A DNA stretch of 64,000 nucleotides, taken from assembly GCA_030280995.1 (NCBI GenBank), contig JASXTE010000015.1, positions 25,476,501 through 25,540,500 on the forward strand, read 5' to 3'. Under the pieces are notes generated by a model that saw nothing but the letters and a program-made list of their open reading frames with translations, had not been told where the DNA came from and did no database searches. A program made the position numbers and the translations under genes. This document shows, piece by piece, positions 10,320 to 21,577 of this stretch; positions within the stretch are counted from its first letter, which is position 1, and each line of letters starts with the position of its first letter. This DNA is from Hemileia vastatrix. Taxonomy: Eukaryota; Basidiomycota; Pucciniomycetes; Pucciniales; Zaghouaniaceae.

Positions 10320-11402
10320 TTATCTTTTCAAAAGAGCAGGCAGATTTGAAATTTCCTTGCCAGGTATCCATGCATCATGTTCAGATGATTTGTTCTTATA
10401 TCTCAATAAATATTCAGTACCTCTTTCAGAAGTGATAATTCTATTATTGAGAATTTTATCAATTTCTGCTGTTTCTGTGACTTCCTGAGGGTTCTTCTTA
10501 GGTCTTCCTCTTCTTTTTGGAAATAAGTCACTGTTGGAAGTATAAGGTTTAAGCAAAGAAATGGGAAAGACAGGATGTTTCCTATCATATGGAGAATACA
10601 ATACAACTTCTACTGCATTATCACCAACCATTCTTTTAACAACAAATGGTCCTACAAAAGGATCTTTTAATTTGTGGTTACCTTGTAAATTGAAATGTAC
10701 AGTAGAGATCAACACTTCATCACCCTTGTTAAATGTGTATTCTTTATGGGATTTATCCCATCTTTTCTTTTCATATTCAAATGCTTTATCAATACAACTC
10801 TGAGCATGTTTTCTGCATAGCTGTTGCATTTGCATAAAAGATTTAACACCAGGGTGTAGTTCCAACTTAGGCAATTTATTATTGAGAATCTGAGCAGGAG
10901 TGTTTGGGACATAACCTAACCAAAGCTCAAAAGGCTTTTTCTCAGTGACAGAATGAACAGTGCTATTATATGCAAATTCAAGACCAGGCAAAAGAGTGAC
11001 CCAATCATGAGTAAATCTGTCATTGTCTTTATATTCTAAACCAAAGGCACAATACCTTCTAATCATATCTTCCAGAGTTTGAATCATTCTTTCAGCTAGA
11101 CCATCAGTCTGAGGATGGTGAGCTGTAGACAATTTTAACTCACAGCCACAAATATCCATCAAAGAGGTCCAAAACTCAGAAGTGAATTTTGGATCCCTAT
11201 CAGAGATAATGGCTTTTGGAAAACCAATAATATTAAACATGTAAGACCACCATAAGAAAGCTAATTCTTTGGTGGATACATCTTTGTGGGTTGGAATAAA
11301 TTTGCACATTTTTGTGAATCTATCCACTATTACCCAACAAGAGTTAAAGCTGTCTTTACCTGAAATAGGAAGACCAGTGACAAAATCCATATTAATGATT
11401 TG
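10320..11402 (-). CDS. Element A integrase core and chromodomain
   Basis: The frame starts after TGA 11403-11405, a probable TGG to TGA change in APSAP-W-QIINMDF. Integrase catalytic residues are visible: MDFVTGLP (Asp), ISDRDPKFTSEFW (Asp) and HPQTDGLAERMIQTLEDM (Glu). A GPFVVKRMV segment of the C-terminal beta-barrel follows. The last ~50 residues form a chromodomain (EIDKILNNRIITSERGTEYLLRYKNKSSEHDAWIP). Chromodomains of this type are thought to steer chromovirus integration into marked heterochromatin, which fits this repeat-rich locus. Confidence 0.9.
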   Translation of the reverse strand, partial: QIINMDFVTGLPISGKDSFNSCWVIVDRFTKMCKFIPTHKDVSTKELAFLWWSYMFNIIGFPKAIISDRDPKFTSEFWTSLMDICGCELKLSTAHHPQTDGLAERMIQTLEDMIRRYCAFGLEYKDNDRFTHDWVTLLPGLEFAYNSTVHSVTEKKPFELWLGYVPNTPAQILNNKLPKLELHPGVKSFMQMQQLCRKHAQSCIDKAFEYEKKRWDKSHKEYTFNKGDEVLISTVHFNLQGNHKLKDPFVGPFVVKRMVGDNAVEVVLYSPYDRKHPVFPISLLKPYTSNSDLFPKRRGRPKKNPQEVTETAEIDKILNNRIITSERGTEYLLRYKNKSSEHDAWIPGKEISNLPALLKR

Positions 11403-12503
11403 TCAGGGAGCACTAGGTGCTTCAATATGTTGTAATAACCCTGCTCTCTTACCTGTTAACCTTTTAGATTTTTGGAAGGAATCACAAGATTCAACATATA
11501 ATTTTGTGTCTTCAGACATATTAGCCCACCATGCAGTGTTTTTGATTCTAATCAATGTTTTTTCAAGATCAAAATGACCAGCTAATATGTCATCATGACA
11601 AAGTTTGAGGATAGTTTCTTTCATTGAAGGAGGAATAACAATTACATTGGTAAGCTTCCTTCTATAATATATATAACCATCTTCAATAGAAAACTTTCCT
11701 TTATTTAAAGCATTTTGGTACTTTGCAGGAAGAGTTTTTATTAATGCTTGAATTGAAGCATTCTTAGGATCATTCAAAATAGTAACTAATTTATATAAAT
11801 CAGAATCTTTATCATATGAATCCAGTATTAACTGTAATAACTCTTCTTCCATATCAACTATAAATATACCATGTATATGAACAGTATCATCTTCAGGTAC
11901 ATAAGCAGGATTGGAGTCATTATTTGGAAGAGGCAATCTGGAGAGCATATCAACATTAGAGTTAACATTTCCAGCTCTATGGATAATAGTCATCCTTCCT
12001 CTGTATTCTTGAACAGCAAGTTGCCACCTGAACATATGTCTGTTAGGTGTCTTGAGGTTTAAGAGAGATTTCACAGCACTACAGTCAGTTACCAACTCAA
12101 ATTTTTGGTCATCCAAGTAGTAATGAAGTTTCTCAAGAGCCCAAACAACTGCTAAGCACTCCAATTGAGTGGCACCATATTTCAATTCACTATTTCTTAA
12201 GGTTCTTGAAATATAACAAATTACAACCTCTGAGGATTTATCATTAATAATTTGCTTTTGGTGAAGAGCAGCACCCAGACCAATAAAGCTAGCATCTGTA
12301 TAAAGGACAAATGGCTTGTTAAAATCTGGAAGAGCCAATATAGGGGCTGTCATTAAGCAACTTTTTAATGTATCAAAAGCTTTCTGACAGTCATTATTCC
12401 AGAGAAAAGCAACATCTTTTCTGGTTAGTTTTGTAAGAGGCAAGGCTATGACTTGATAATTTTTAATATATTGTCTATAATAGCCACACATACCCAAAAA
12501 ACT
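11403..12503 (-). CDS. Element A RNase H and integrase zinc-binding region
   Basis: It begins after TAA 12504-12506 (VREI-stop-SFLGMCGYYRQYI; a CAA to TAA change explains it). RNase H motifs are FVLYTDASFIGLGAALHQ, ATQLECLAVVWALEKLHYYL and the terminal GNVNSNVDMLSRLP. The integrase zinc-binding segment has CHDDILAGH and CDSFQKSK. The second cysteine of the usual CxxC is a phenylalanine here. The frame is continuous with the neighbouring ORFs, so this was one polyprotein. Confidence 0.88.
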   Translation of the reverse strand, partial: SFLGMCGYYRQYIKNYQVIALPLTKLTRKDVAFLWNNDCQKAFDTLKSCLMTAPILALPDFNKPFVLYTDASFIGLGAALHQKQIINDKSSEVVICYISRTLRNSELKYGATQLECLAVVWALEKLHYYLDDQKFELVTDCSAVKSLLNLKTPNRHMFRWQLAVQEYRGRMTIIHRAGNVNSNVDMLSRLPLPNNDSNPAYVPEDDTVHIHGIFIVDMEEELLQLILDSYDKDSDLYKLVTILNDPKNASIQALIKTLPAKYQNALNKGKFSIEDGYIYYRRKLTNVIVIPPSMKETILKLCHDDILAGHFDLEKTLIRIKNTAWWANMSEDTKLYVESCDSFQKSKRLTGKRAGLLQHIEAPSAP

Positions 12504-14801
12504 TTAGATTTCTCTTACAGAAGTTGGTGCTTTCACATTTTGAATGGCAGCAACTTTATTATGGTCTACACAAATTTGTAAGCCTGACACAACATTGCCA
12601 AGGACTTTCAAAGATTGAAAACCAAATTTACACTTTTTTAAAGATAAGGTCATATTGATTTCATCCATTTTTTGGAAAACTCTATTCAAGTGAATCATAT
12701 GTTCATCAAAAGTTTTAGAAAAAACAATAATATCATCAATATAAACCATGAGCCAACCTTCAATAATTTCTTGATGGAAAGTGTTATCCATGACTTTCTG
12801 GAAAACTGAAGGAGCATTTTTAGGGCCAAATGGCATCCTAACATACTTATATATTCCCATATGAGTAGCAATAAGCAAAAAATTTTGAGAATTTTTCTCA
12901 ACTGGAACTTGATGATAACCTTTATTACCATCCAGACAACTAATAAATTTTGCACCTTGCAAGGTAGCATGTATTGAATTAATTCTGGGTAAAGGATAAA
13001 TATCATCAACAGTATAAGTATTTAAAGCTCTGTAATCTCCACATAATCTTGCTTTATCTTTTTCATATGAAATCAAGACTGGGGAGATGACACAATATTT
13101 GGGGGTGACATCCACTTTCTCAATGATATTCATTTTCAATAATGTTTCAATATTATCTTCAATATCTTTTCTTTTTGATGGAGAAGCAGGATATGGTTTT
13201 TTCTTAAGGGAAGGAGGAATATCACTCAAATTACAGGATAAGCTAATTTTCATCTCTTCCTGAACAATTCCCAAGACATGAGAACCATGAGCAAAAGCCA
13301 TAGGGAAAGAGGTAATAGAGGCAACAATAGAATCCTTTTGTTCACTAGTCAAATGATCACCAAAAGAAGCGGTATTTATTTCATGTAATAAATCATCCAT
13401 TTCAGTTGTTGTTCTACCTTTACATTGGGTCAGTGAGTTACAAGATTTCAACAAATGCCCAGAAGGTCTAGGAGAAGAAATTTTGAATTTTCTTTTCCCA
13501 TTCATTCCTAAGGTAAAGCAATTATTTGCTGGGTCCAGTTTCACACCAAACATGGTTAAAATATCATTTCCCATAATAAACCAATTGCTCAAATTATAAT
13601 TTTTCATGACAACAAACTCACAAATAGCTCTGACAAAACCACCATTATATTTGAAGAATACAGAGGTTTTGTATTTGCCAATAGGAAATAAGGTAGAACC
13701 ATACCCTCTCCATTTTTCAGAAGTTATAGGCAATAATTTACTCAAATATTCCTTATCCACTGAAGCCAAAGCTTTTTCAGATACTACACTTCCTCCAGCA
13801 CCAGAATCAAGAACTACATCAACATTTTTACCATTAATGATAACAGGTGCCTTTAAAGAGGATATAGGAATAGAATTGTTAGTAATATCTTTAATTATCT
13901 CAGCATTTTCTACTGAAGATAAATTCAATACACAATCTTCAGATATATTATTTAAATAATGGACATCATGTTCCAACATTAAAACATCTTTAATAGATTC
14001 ATTGTCATAGGAGATATTACTTTCACAGTCACTGGAAGAATTACTGATATCAAGTTCAACTTCATCAGTGTCTTCATTTTGTTCAACAAGATGAATTTTC
14101 TTGTCACAAACATGACCCTTCTGCCACGGTTTGTTACATTTATAACAAGTATTTGTTGCATATTTTTTAGGTGCAACTGGGGCAGAGGGTTTACCAGATT
14201 TTTCTGGGAGCTTTATAGAAGGTTTATTCTGATCATTATAAGATTTACTAAGGTAATTCTTTGGTTCATATCTATGGTTGAGTAGTACTTCATTACAGAT
14301 ATTAATGAAAGAAGAATTTTCTCTTACATGCTCAGTTCTAGCAACAATCAAATCCCTAAGAGAATTCGGTAATTTATACAAGATTTTATCTCTCCAAATA
14401 TCATAATCCAACTTTGGATCAATTGCTCTAAGGATTTTAGTTATTTTCATCAGAAAAACAATGGGCTTTTCAACAGAGGAGGATACATATCTAGTATTCT
14501 CATACAGTCTCTGCTGAGCTAACCTGAATTTTGAACCACCAAACTGATTCTCAATCAAGGATTTCCAATCATTCCATGTATAATGATTGTTATCTAAGAG
14601 GACAGATTCATACCACATCAAGGCTACATTGGAAAATAAAGAAATTAGCTTAGAAACAATTTCCTCATCAGGTAGTTTATAAGATCTCTTTAAATTATCA
14701 ATTCTTTGGATAAAGTGTTTCCAATCAGAGGAAGAATCACCATCAAAGGTAAGATATTGGTCTAACTTAGGCCAATTTTTCTGACTACTGGGATGGTCCA
14801 T
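12504..14801 (-). CDS. Element A capsid-like region, zinc knuckle, protease and reverse transcriptase
   Basis: 765 codons from ATG 14801. Residues ~10-190 form a retrotransposon capsid-like domain (FDGDSSSDWKHFIQRI, LIENQFGG). CYKCNKPWQKGHVC near residue 220 is an unusual zinc knuckle. The aspartic protease has VVLDSGAGGSVVS. The reverse transcriptase shows CGDYRALN, FISCLDGNKGYHQV, MPFGPKNAPSVFQ and the catalytic VYIDDIIVFS. It is separated in frame from the upstream ORF by a single TAA (14805-14807). Confidence 0.92.
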   Translation of the reverse strand: MDHPSSQKNWPKLDQYLTFDGDSSSDWKHFIQRIDNLKRSYKLPDEEIVSKLISLFSNVALMWYESVLLDNNHYTWNDWKSLIENQFGGSKFRLAQQRLYENTRYVSSSVEKPIVFLMKITKILRAIDPKLDYDIWRDKILYKLPNSLRDLIVARTEHVRENSSFINICNEVLLNHRYEPKNYLSKSYNDQNKPSIKLPEKSGKPSAPVAPKKYATNTCYKCNKPWQKGHVCDKKIHLVEQNEDTDEVELDISNSSSDCESNISYDNESIKDVLMLEHDVHYLNNISEDCVLNLSSVENAEIIKDITNNSIPISSLKAPVIINGKNVDVVLDSGAGGSVVSEKALASVDKEYLSKLLPITSEKWRGYGSTLFPIGKYKTSVFFKYNGGFVRAICEFVVMKNYNLSNWFIMGNDILTMFGVKLDPANNCFTLGMNGKRKFKISSPRPSGHLLKSCNSLTQCKGRTTTEMDDLLHEINTASFGDHLTSEQKDSIVASITSFPMAFAHGSHVLGIVQEEMKISLSCNLSDIPPSLKKKPYPASPSKRKDIEDNIETLLKMNIIEKVDVTPKYCVISPVLISYEKDKARLCGDYRALNTYTVDDIYPLPRINSIHATLQGAKFISCLDGNKGYHQVPVEKNSQNFLLIATHMGIYKYVRMPFGPKNAPSVFQKVMDNTFHQEIIEGWLMVYIDDIIVFSKTFDEHMIHLNRVFQKMDEINMTLSLKKCKFGFQSLKVLGNVVSGLQICVDHNKVAAIQNVKAPTSVREI

Positions 14802-14804
14802 TTT

Positions 14805-15867
14805 TTAGTTTGAATTATTCATTATTAACAATTCCTGAAGTTTAGCCAGGTGTTCAGAAATTTCATTATTTACAGAAACAGCTGGTGCATGACCATCACA
14901 AGATTTTTTGCTAGTAGCAAAAGATTTTACAGACTCATTGTCAGTTTGTTTAATGGATGAAATATGAGGAAGAAAGGATGAACCATGCTCAGGTTTTTTC
15001 CCTTTATTTTTATGCAGCTTATTTACAGAAATCTCATTTAATTCATTATTGATGGTTAAGGTTGAGAACTTTTCCTGTAGGTCAGACACATAGTTTCTTA
15101 TTCTTGGAATTTCAGACATCTGGTCATTTACTTTTGCAAGAGATAGAACATTTCTGTCCTCAGAAACTGAGTGTTTGGTACTTAGTGCATGGAAATCATT
15201 TTTTAGCTTCTTAAACACATTTTTCAGAGATTTTATTTCATTCTTGAATGAATAATTTTCCTCAATAAGGGGTTTCAATTCACTCAAGGTCTTATGTAGA
15301 CTGATATTTCTATCTGAGATAGCTCTATGGTCACTTCTTATTTGTTTTTGTTGACTAAGAACAATATTCAAGGTTTCTTTGATTTTTAAATAAGCTGTAT
15401 CTTGTACAGAAGAACTCACTTTACATTGCAAGTGTAAATTATTTAATCTATCATTTTCATGGATTAACACATCTCTCACATGTTTGTCTTTCACAATATT
15501 AAAATCAAGGGTATCTTTCAATATTTCCTCAGAAGTTTTTTCAATTAAGGTATAGATTTCAGGGGGAACAGAATCATTTTTAATTTCAAGAGAGGGATTA
15601 ATTAAAGATGTAGAAGTTAAATGTAAAGGTTCATCAAATGACAATTTGCTAATTACATGAATAGGGCTACTAGTTACAGGAAGCTGTCTTTTAACAGGTT
15701 TAACTGTTCTTTCACCATGTTCAATAATATTACCTGCAGAAGAAGATTTATTAGAAAACATACCCAAGTGACTATCAACCAAATTACTTACCATGGCAGA
15801 GGAGGAAACTTCCCCTGGGACTGGGTTTGGGATTGTGCTTGGGCCTTCTTTCTCCTGCCTTGTTGGT
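14805..15867 (-). CDS. Element A gag-like ORF, coiled-coil rich
   Basis: The stretch from about 15800 down to 14805 is long, helical and Lys/Glu/Ser-rich (LIEENYSFKNEIKSLKNVFKKLKND). It ends MNNSN-stop-KMDHPS, so the next ORF begins two codons after the stop in the same frame. The upstream half of this frame (15870-16121) overlaps a different frame that looks more natural, so I place the genuine segment at or below 15867. There is no recognised domain. It is probably the N-terminal part of Gag or a linker. Confidence 0.6.
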
Positions 15868-16468
15868 AGGGATGATGAGGTGGATGGAAATTGGGTGTTC
15901 TGGATGGGCCAGGCTGATGATGAGGAGGGTGTTCCACATTCTGTTGGTAGTGACTCATTAGATAATCCCATTTCCATTGCTCTACTTCCATAGTATTTGG
16001 ATTTTGGATGGTTGAGCTGGGTGGCTGTGAAGGTTGAGCCTGAAATTGAGGCTGATTGGGAGGCAACTGAGGAGGGGCCTGGGCCTGAATCTGGTTCCTG
16101 AGTTCTTGGACCTGATCCCACAATGTGTCTACCTTTGCTTTGTACGTCATATTTTCTGTCTTCAACTCTTTTATATGACTGGATAGGTTGCTGATTTGTT
16201 GTGGCAGAGGAAGCTTTTTTATTTTGAAGCCTTTTGGAAGACCTTCTTGAGGCACTAGAGGCTTTACTTCCTTCTGTGGTACTGGGGGAAGGGGGTTTGG
16301 TTTGTTTGCATTTCCTGTCATTTCCACATCCTGCAGTATGTGAATTCTTTGTGTTAGTATAAGATTTTTAAGACCAACTTTAGAAGAACTTACAGTGTCA
16401 GCATCATAGTCAATTTCTATTTCATCCACTTGCATGTTATCCATTTTTTCTGCCAAATTGTTGGACAT
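15788..16468 (-). CDS. Element A first ORF, Pro/Gln-rich with a coiled coil
   Basis: 226 codons from an ATG. An acidic N-terminus is followed by a heptad-rich segment (HIKELKTENMTYKAKVDTLW) and a Pro/Gln/His-rich tail ending KFPPLPW. The stop lies in CCATGGTAAGTAA, so either a GTAAGT splice donor or a frameshift connects it to the next gag frame (MVSNLVDSHLG). I could not choose between the two. No known domain is recognised. Confidence 0.6.
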   Translation of the reverse strand: MSNNLAEKMDNMQVDEIEIDYDADTVSSSKVGLKNLILTQRIHILQDVEMTGNANKPNPLPPVPQKEVKPLVPQEGLPKGFKIKKLPLPQQISNLSSHIKELKTENMTYKAKVDTLWDQVQELRNQIQAQAPPQLPPNQPQFQAQPSQPPSSTIQNPNTMEVEQWKWDYLMSHYQQNVEHPPHHQPGPSRTPNFHPPHHPYQQGRRKKAQAQSQTQSQGKFPPLPW

Positions 16469-17160
16469 ACTAGTGGGAAGATTTATAATTTACTTTTTAC
16501 TTTATAAAAAAAAATAATAAAAGTTAGTCAATAATTGCTCCAAATAATAAAAAAAATTTATATTAATTAAATTATAGAAAAAATAATTTTCAATATAAAG
16601 TAATAATTAAAAAAAAATTAATTTTTAAAAAAAATGGATTGCAAGGTTAAATTGGGAATAACAATCAAGTTAATTTAACCAATTAATTACCAATATTAAA
16701 TATGGCAATATATTTGGGACTAAGCACAATGTACTTTTAAGTCAACCAAAATTAACAATAATTAATAATAATAAAAAATTAAATTAATAATTCAATTTGT
16801 ATTAATAAAAAATGTCAATTCTTCTAGGACTAAGAGGATTTAACACTCTATAATGGTCAACTAGGAAAAAAAAATTTTTTAAATTGAACACTTACACTCA
16901 GTGAATCAGAAATTAAGCCACAATCACTGTTATTGCAATAAAAATATAGTAATTTGAGTGAGAGGCGCAAAGGTGAACTTACTATAGTGATCGAAAAATC
17001 ACTTCAAAATAATATAAAAATTAATTAATATAAACCTAATATGTCAAACCCAAGTTCGAAACACAGTCGCGGCAAAAGTTTTGTTTTTGCTAGGTGGTCC
17101 GTGCGTTTTGTCGTTTGTCGCCAGGCTCGATTGTCGTTGTCGTTTGGAAAGGTCCCCAGT
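16469..17160 (-). other. Element A leader between 5' LTR and first ORF
   Basis: AT-rich, non-coding. Directly inside the 5' LTR the minus strand reads ACTGGGGACCTTTCC. I did not recognise a standard tRNA primer-binding site. Confidence 0.6.
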
Positions 17161-18295
17161 TGTCGGTCAGTCGTCTAGAAGATGTAAGAAAAATAGGAGA
17201 AAAAGGAGGAGAGAAGAAGGAGGACAAGGGAAGATAAAGAAATAAATCAAAAATATATATTTAATTTATTTGAGAGGGAAACAACGGTGAGCAATTTTGA
17301 GAGGTGACAAAAACTTAGATTTTATTAACAATAATATTATTAAATGTAAGGGTTCTGCGCGGCAAACACTTTTAATTACTATCAGACTTAAAGCAACCTT
17401 TAATTTGTTGTATAGAATTTTAATTAGGTTTGTATTACTAATAAAAAAATATAAACGTAATAAAATGGTTATTTAATTTGTTGAGTGTGTAATAAGTGAT
17501 GAGGCTACAGGGGATTATCCAAGGCCCTTTTATAGGCAATGGGTCCTCTGAAGCGCTACTATATTTGTAAATACAATGATTAGAATGGAATAAAACAATT
17601 ATATCAAAAGAGTAAATGAAACATAACAATATAGAGAAAATCATGGAACAATTAATTAAAACCCAATTAAGAAACCAATTTTCCCGTCATTAATTCCCAA
17701 ATCAGTAAGTGAAAATGGTGAATAACTAAACAAGATTGGAACATAGGAACTATGAGAAAAATAATTCCAAACAGATGGTACAATCTGATTAAAGGATATT
17801 TTAAGTGAAACAAAAAATACTTTGACGCAACAAATCATGTAATTAATCTCAATTTAGTATAAATTAATTTATTTGTTTTTTCTAACACAATTAAGGGTCA
17901 AAAGAAGTGTCATTAATTATTGTTTAGTATCATATGAGAGGTATTATTTAATATATAAATTTAAGTAATTAATTAAAATATATTATAAGTCAATTTTACA
18001 CTTATAATTATAATATATGTTTTTTCAATTAATTAAATATAAATTTATAATTATTAAATACATAAAAATGCGCCATTATTTGTAGAATATATTATATTAT
18101 GTTCAATTTAACTGTATATAAAAATATATATAACCAATAAATTTAATGTAACACTTGTATATAATAAAATACTTATATAATTTCATTATGCAATAAAATA
18201 TTAAGTTATATTCATTAAATACAATTCTTACCCACTTTTTAAGGTTTTATAAGTTATATATCATTTACTGGACTTCTGGAATAGCCTGGCTGACA
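17161..18295 (-). repeat. 5' LTR of element A
   Basis: 1135 bp, with its outer end at 18295 followed by ATAAG (18296-18300). It differs from the 3' LTR at about 14 positions by eye. Confidence 0.95.
17525..17536 (-). promoter_or_regulatory. TATA-like promoter element in the 5' LTR of A
   Basis: The minus strand reads CCTATAAAAGGG. Related LTRs at 21578-22790 and 35080-36600 keep a TAAATAAAGG or TATATAAAGG at the same place, followed by a conserved CCCCTGTAGC..CATCACTTA, consistent with a core promoter. Confidence 0.55.
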
Positions 18296-18526
18296 ATAAG
18301 TAACAAGATTATATTTGCCACACTATTTCTGAATCAGTCATCAATCATGTAATATATTACCCCAAATTTCAAAAATAAATGCGAAAAACATAAGATTACT
18401 TAAATAATTTTTTTAAAATGTCTATTTGCCTTTACTTGAAATAAAAATTCATTAAAGAAATTCCATCAAAAATTCATAATTTTAATAAAAATATCCAGTA
18501 TTTTATAAAAATCTTTCTGGTGAATA

Positions 18527-18602
18527 TTACATGTTTGAGGGTACTAAGAGGGGCAATAATGATCTAACAACATGCTTGCTGCATTAGCCCTCAATCATGT
18601 AA
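18527..18602. other. Recurring hairpin motif, copy C
   Basis: The left arm TTACATGTTTGAGGG pairs with CCCTCAATCATGTAA with one mismatch. Inside are ACTAAGAGGGGC, then ATAATG..GCATTA-like arms around CTAACAACATGCTTGCT. Compared with copy E, GAGGG:CCCTC is replaced by GAGTT:AACTC, so both sides of the stem change together. Confidence 0.7.
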
Positions 18603-18766
18603 GATTTCCCCATTGTGACAAACATTAAATAATTCTTTGAAAAGTTATAACCATTTACATACCTTTTATACTTTACAGCTTTTGTTCCCAAATAAGACTG
18701 TTTAAAAGAGAATTCAAAAAAAATTAGCAAAATCATTCATCTATTTGAAACATTTTTTGGTATATA

Positions 18767-18841
18767 TTACTTGATTGTGTTACTAAGAGGAGAAATAATG
18801 CTCTAACAACACACTTGCTGCATTGGAACTCAATCATGTAA
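18767..18841. other. Recurring hairpin motif, copy D
   Basis: TTACTTGATTGTGTT..AACTCAATCATGTAA encloses AATAATGCTCTAACAAC and TTGCTGCATT. Flanks on both sides (~150 bp in all) match those of copy E in transposon E2. Confidence 0.65.
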
Positions 18842-19899
18842 TAATACAAAAAATTTTAAAGAATTTTTTCTGATGAAAAACAATAATTATACAGACATAT
18901 ATTTACACAATTATATAATTTTTAATCAATATATATTTTCAAATAGATATGAGTGAAACAGAACCTGAAGAAAAAAATCCAAGTTAATATCATAACCACT
19001 CATACTACATTTAATAATTTTTTAATGCAAAATCAATTCATTCATTCACTAAAATTATTTGTAATATTTACATACTTCATCATTCCATATATCAAAAAAT
19101 ATATTTGCCTGAATAACATCCTCATACCTTTTAAATAGTAATTTTTTTTATTCACCAAATATCTTCAAGTAATCCAGGTAGATATTTTCTGGATGGATGG
19201 CGGAAAAAGAAATATGGCACCAGAAAAAAAACGTGTACACCTGATTGCAGGTGCCAATACCTATCTTTGATTTGATTCAGTTCTAGCTCAGCTGTAATTC
19301 TTCTGGAAAGAAAGTGCTCTGAACACTGAGCATGCTAGCTTGCATGGCATTAAATATGAGTTATTCTTGTGTCACAAATGGATTGAGGGATTGGCACCTG
19401 CTAACAGGTTCTGGGTGTTTTTTATGGTGTGGGGTGCAAGAAAATCACTCTCAGCTTGCAATTTTGTATGTGAAAATAGTAACTGATGTTGCAAAGGCAA
19501 AAATTTCTGGAAAGTATCTCCAAAAATTATACTTTTTGCAGGAAGGTACTAGGATAGACATATTTATCACTCCACTATGTAAAAATTTAATTTTAAGCTG
19601 TGTGTAAGATCAAATTAAAATTATTGGTGGACCACTTTCTGCTAATGGATATTATTCAGTAACACATCTAGTTCTTATCTTTACTAGATTGAAGGTCAAA
19701 AAATTTGATTGATATATTTCACTTGCCTCCTAGAAAGTAACACAATCTTATTTTGATGGAAACTAATAAACACATTATTATTTGCAGGGGGATACATCCT
19801 GCTATCAAATTCCTGCCGGTAACTTTAAATGATAATCTTGCTACAAGTTTACAATGTTAATAGATTTTTTTGATCTCTTGTCAGTCATTGATTCAATAT
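18842..19899. other. Host DNA, no gene recognised
   Basis: AT-rich with short chance frames only. There is no protein family, tRNA or rRNA signature on either strand. Confidence 0.5.
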
Positions 19900-20790
19900 T
19901 TTGATGGCTGGCAAGCAAAAAATAGGTGCAAGTACCTGCCAGTCACCAAATTGCTCGTTAGCTGACTGGCAGGTTGGGTGGCTAATGATTTATTTAGCTT
20001 CTAACTGCCTGCCAACTAGAAATAAAACATTTTGGTTTCTGGCTGGCAGAGTAACATATTTTGTTGTTGGGGAAATTCATAATTCACTACTTCCTTTCAG
20101 CAAGAAATATGATGTTTAGCATGCTGGCAGGCAGTAAGAGAATGAATATTTAGAAGGAAACCTGAAAATGCCTTCGGGCCAGCTGAAAAGGATATTTATT
20201 TCTAGCTGGAAGGTTGTAATTGCTATTGATTGACTTACATCAATTAAATTGAGCAACTTGCTTGCCTCATGCCAGCAAGTTTAAAAAGGTATTGAGGGGA
20301 AGAAATAAATAAAAATTTACATTCAACAACAATATTTGCCTTCCAAGCAGCAGAAAACAAATAACATTCTGGCTGGCAGGTTGATTAAGCAAGCAGTGGC
20401 AATCAATCAATCAATTTATCAACTTGCCTGCTGTCTGTAAGCCATCCATACAAACATTTTCTGGATGTCAGGCAGCTGCGAAGTTGATTGATCAATCAGC
20501 TTGAATCGCTACATAAACCTTCAAGCCAGCTGAGAAGAGATTTAGTCACTGGCTGGCAGGGCCTCACTACATATTTTCTTGCTGCATGCCAGACAGCTAG
20601 GCAGAAATTTTCTGTCTGGAATACAGCAAGCGATTTATTTCTGGGGGTGATAATTTCCAGAAAAAGCCTGAAAGTGCCTGGAAACGCTTTCACATGCCTT
20701 CCAACCAGCTAAAAGATAATTGGTATGCTGGCTGGCAGGGTCTCAATAAGAGAACTTTTTAAGATTCCAGCCAGACAGAGATCAAAATGC
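19900..20790. repeat. Cluster of GCTGGCAG motifs in both orientations
   Basis: GCTGGCAG, CTGGCAGG and their complements CTGCCAGC/CCTGCC occur well over a dozen times (for example near 19938, 19967, 20008, 20041, 20123, 20372, 20549, 20590, 20728 and 20770) at irregular spacing in AT-rich DNA. The longer phrase GCTGGCAGGGYCTCA recurs at 20552 and 20731. The layout resembles subterminal repeat clusters of large DNA transposons, but no termini were identified. Confidence 0.5.
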
Positions 20791-21577
20791 AAGCTTTCTC
20801 GCAGGCAATAATTAGAACTAAGAATATAAAAATACAAAAAATAAAAAGAAGTAGGAAATAAAAAATAAAAGAGAAATACATCCTTAAAACTGAAAAATGG
20901 GAAAGTGAAACAATATGAAAAAAAATTAAGAAGAAAAAAATAAGAGAGAAACAATCATTTACAAGCCACCCAAAAAAAAACTTGCTAATTAATAATTGAC
21001 AGGTTCTTTAGGAAGTTATTGTAAGAAAGGCTAGGGCTTGAATATTTTTCTGAAAGAAGTGTAGGTAGTATGTTTTTGATGAATAGTTACAATTTGGAAA
21101 TGTCAACTTATGATTGAGTCAAAGAAACATGTGGGAGTAAGTAAATAAAATGAGCAAACTTCAGAGATGGATAATATGCAACTTTCAACATCAAAAAAAT
21201 ATTTGGCATGTTGATATGCATAATTTTCTGTCAAAAAAAACCCATGCAAAATACTTAAATCTTTAAATTCAAAAAATTTATTCAATATTTCTCAATTCAA
21301 TTTAAATCGCCTACATTTCAATTTCTAACTATATTTATTTGAATGTTTCTGATTTCTTAGAATAGAATGAGCACTACCAACTCAAAAATGGTTGAAAAAT
21401 GACAAAAAAAATTTAAAAAAAATGACTAAGAGTAGAAATTATGATAAAAATTGGCAAGTCAATGATTAACTTCAATTATTTATTTAAATTTTTCTATAGC
21501 ACACATAACTTCTTTGAATTTCATACAATCTCAACCAGAATGGGGTATGAATTATCTGGAGAGGCTAAGTGTAAATA
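20791..21577. other. AT-rich interval, no gene recognised
   Basis: Includes an A-rich tract at 20800-20960. It ends at AAATA (21573-21577), the target duplication of the solo LTR that follows. Confidence 0.5.

Larger units (their letters stand above)
9133..18295 (-). mobile_element. Complete Ty3/gypsy chromovirus, element A
   Basis: Both LTRs are 1135 bp (9133-10267 and 17161-18295) with TG..CA-type ends, and ATAAG is duplicated outside them. By eye there are about 14 differences between the LTRs (roughly 1.2%), so the insertion is fairly recent. The coding region lies on the minus strand in the order gag-like ORFs, protease, reverse transcriptase, RNase H, integrase, chromodomain, which is the gypsy order. 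Three in-frame stops separate the main ORFs. Immediately inside the 3' LTR (10268-10279) is AGAGTGAGGGAG read on the minus strand, a likely polypurine tract. Confidence 0.95.

Noticed and set aside
18527..18602. Self-cleaving ribozyme (hammerhead or twister)
   Set aside because: The hammerhead core CTGATGA..GAAA is absent and the conserved twister elements I know are not present in the right order. Only the hairpin is supported.
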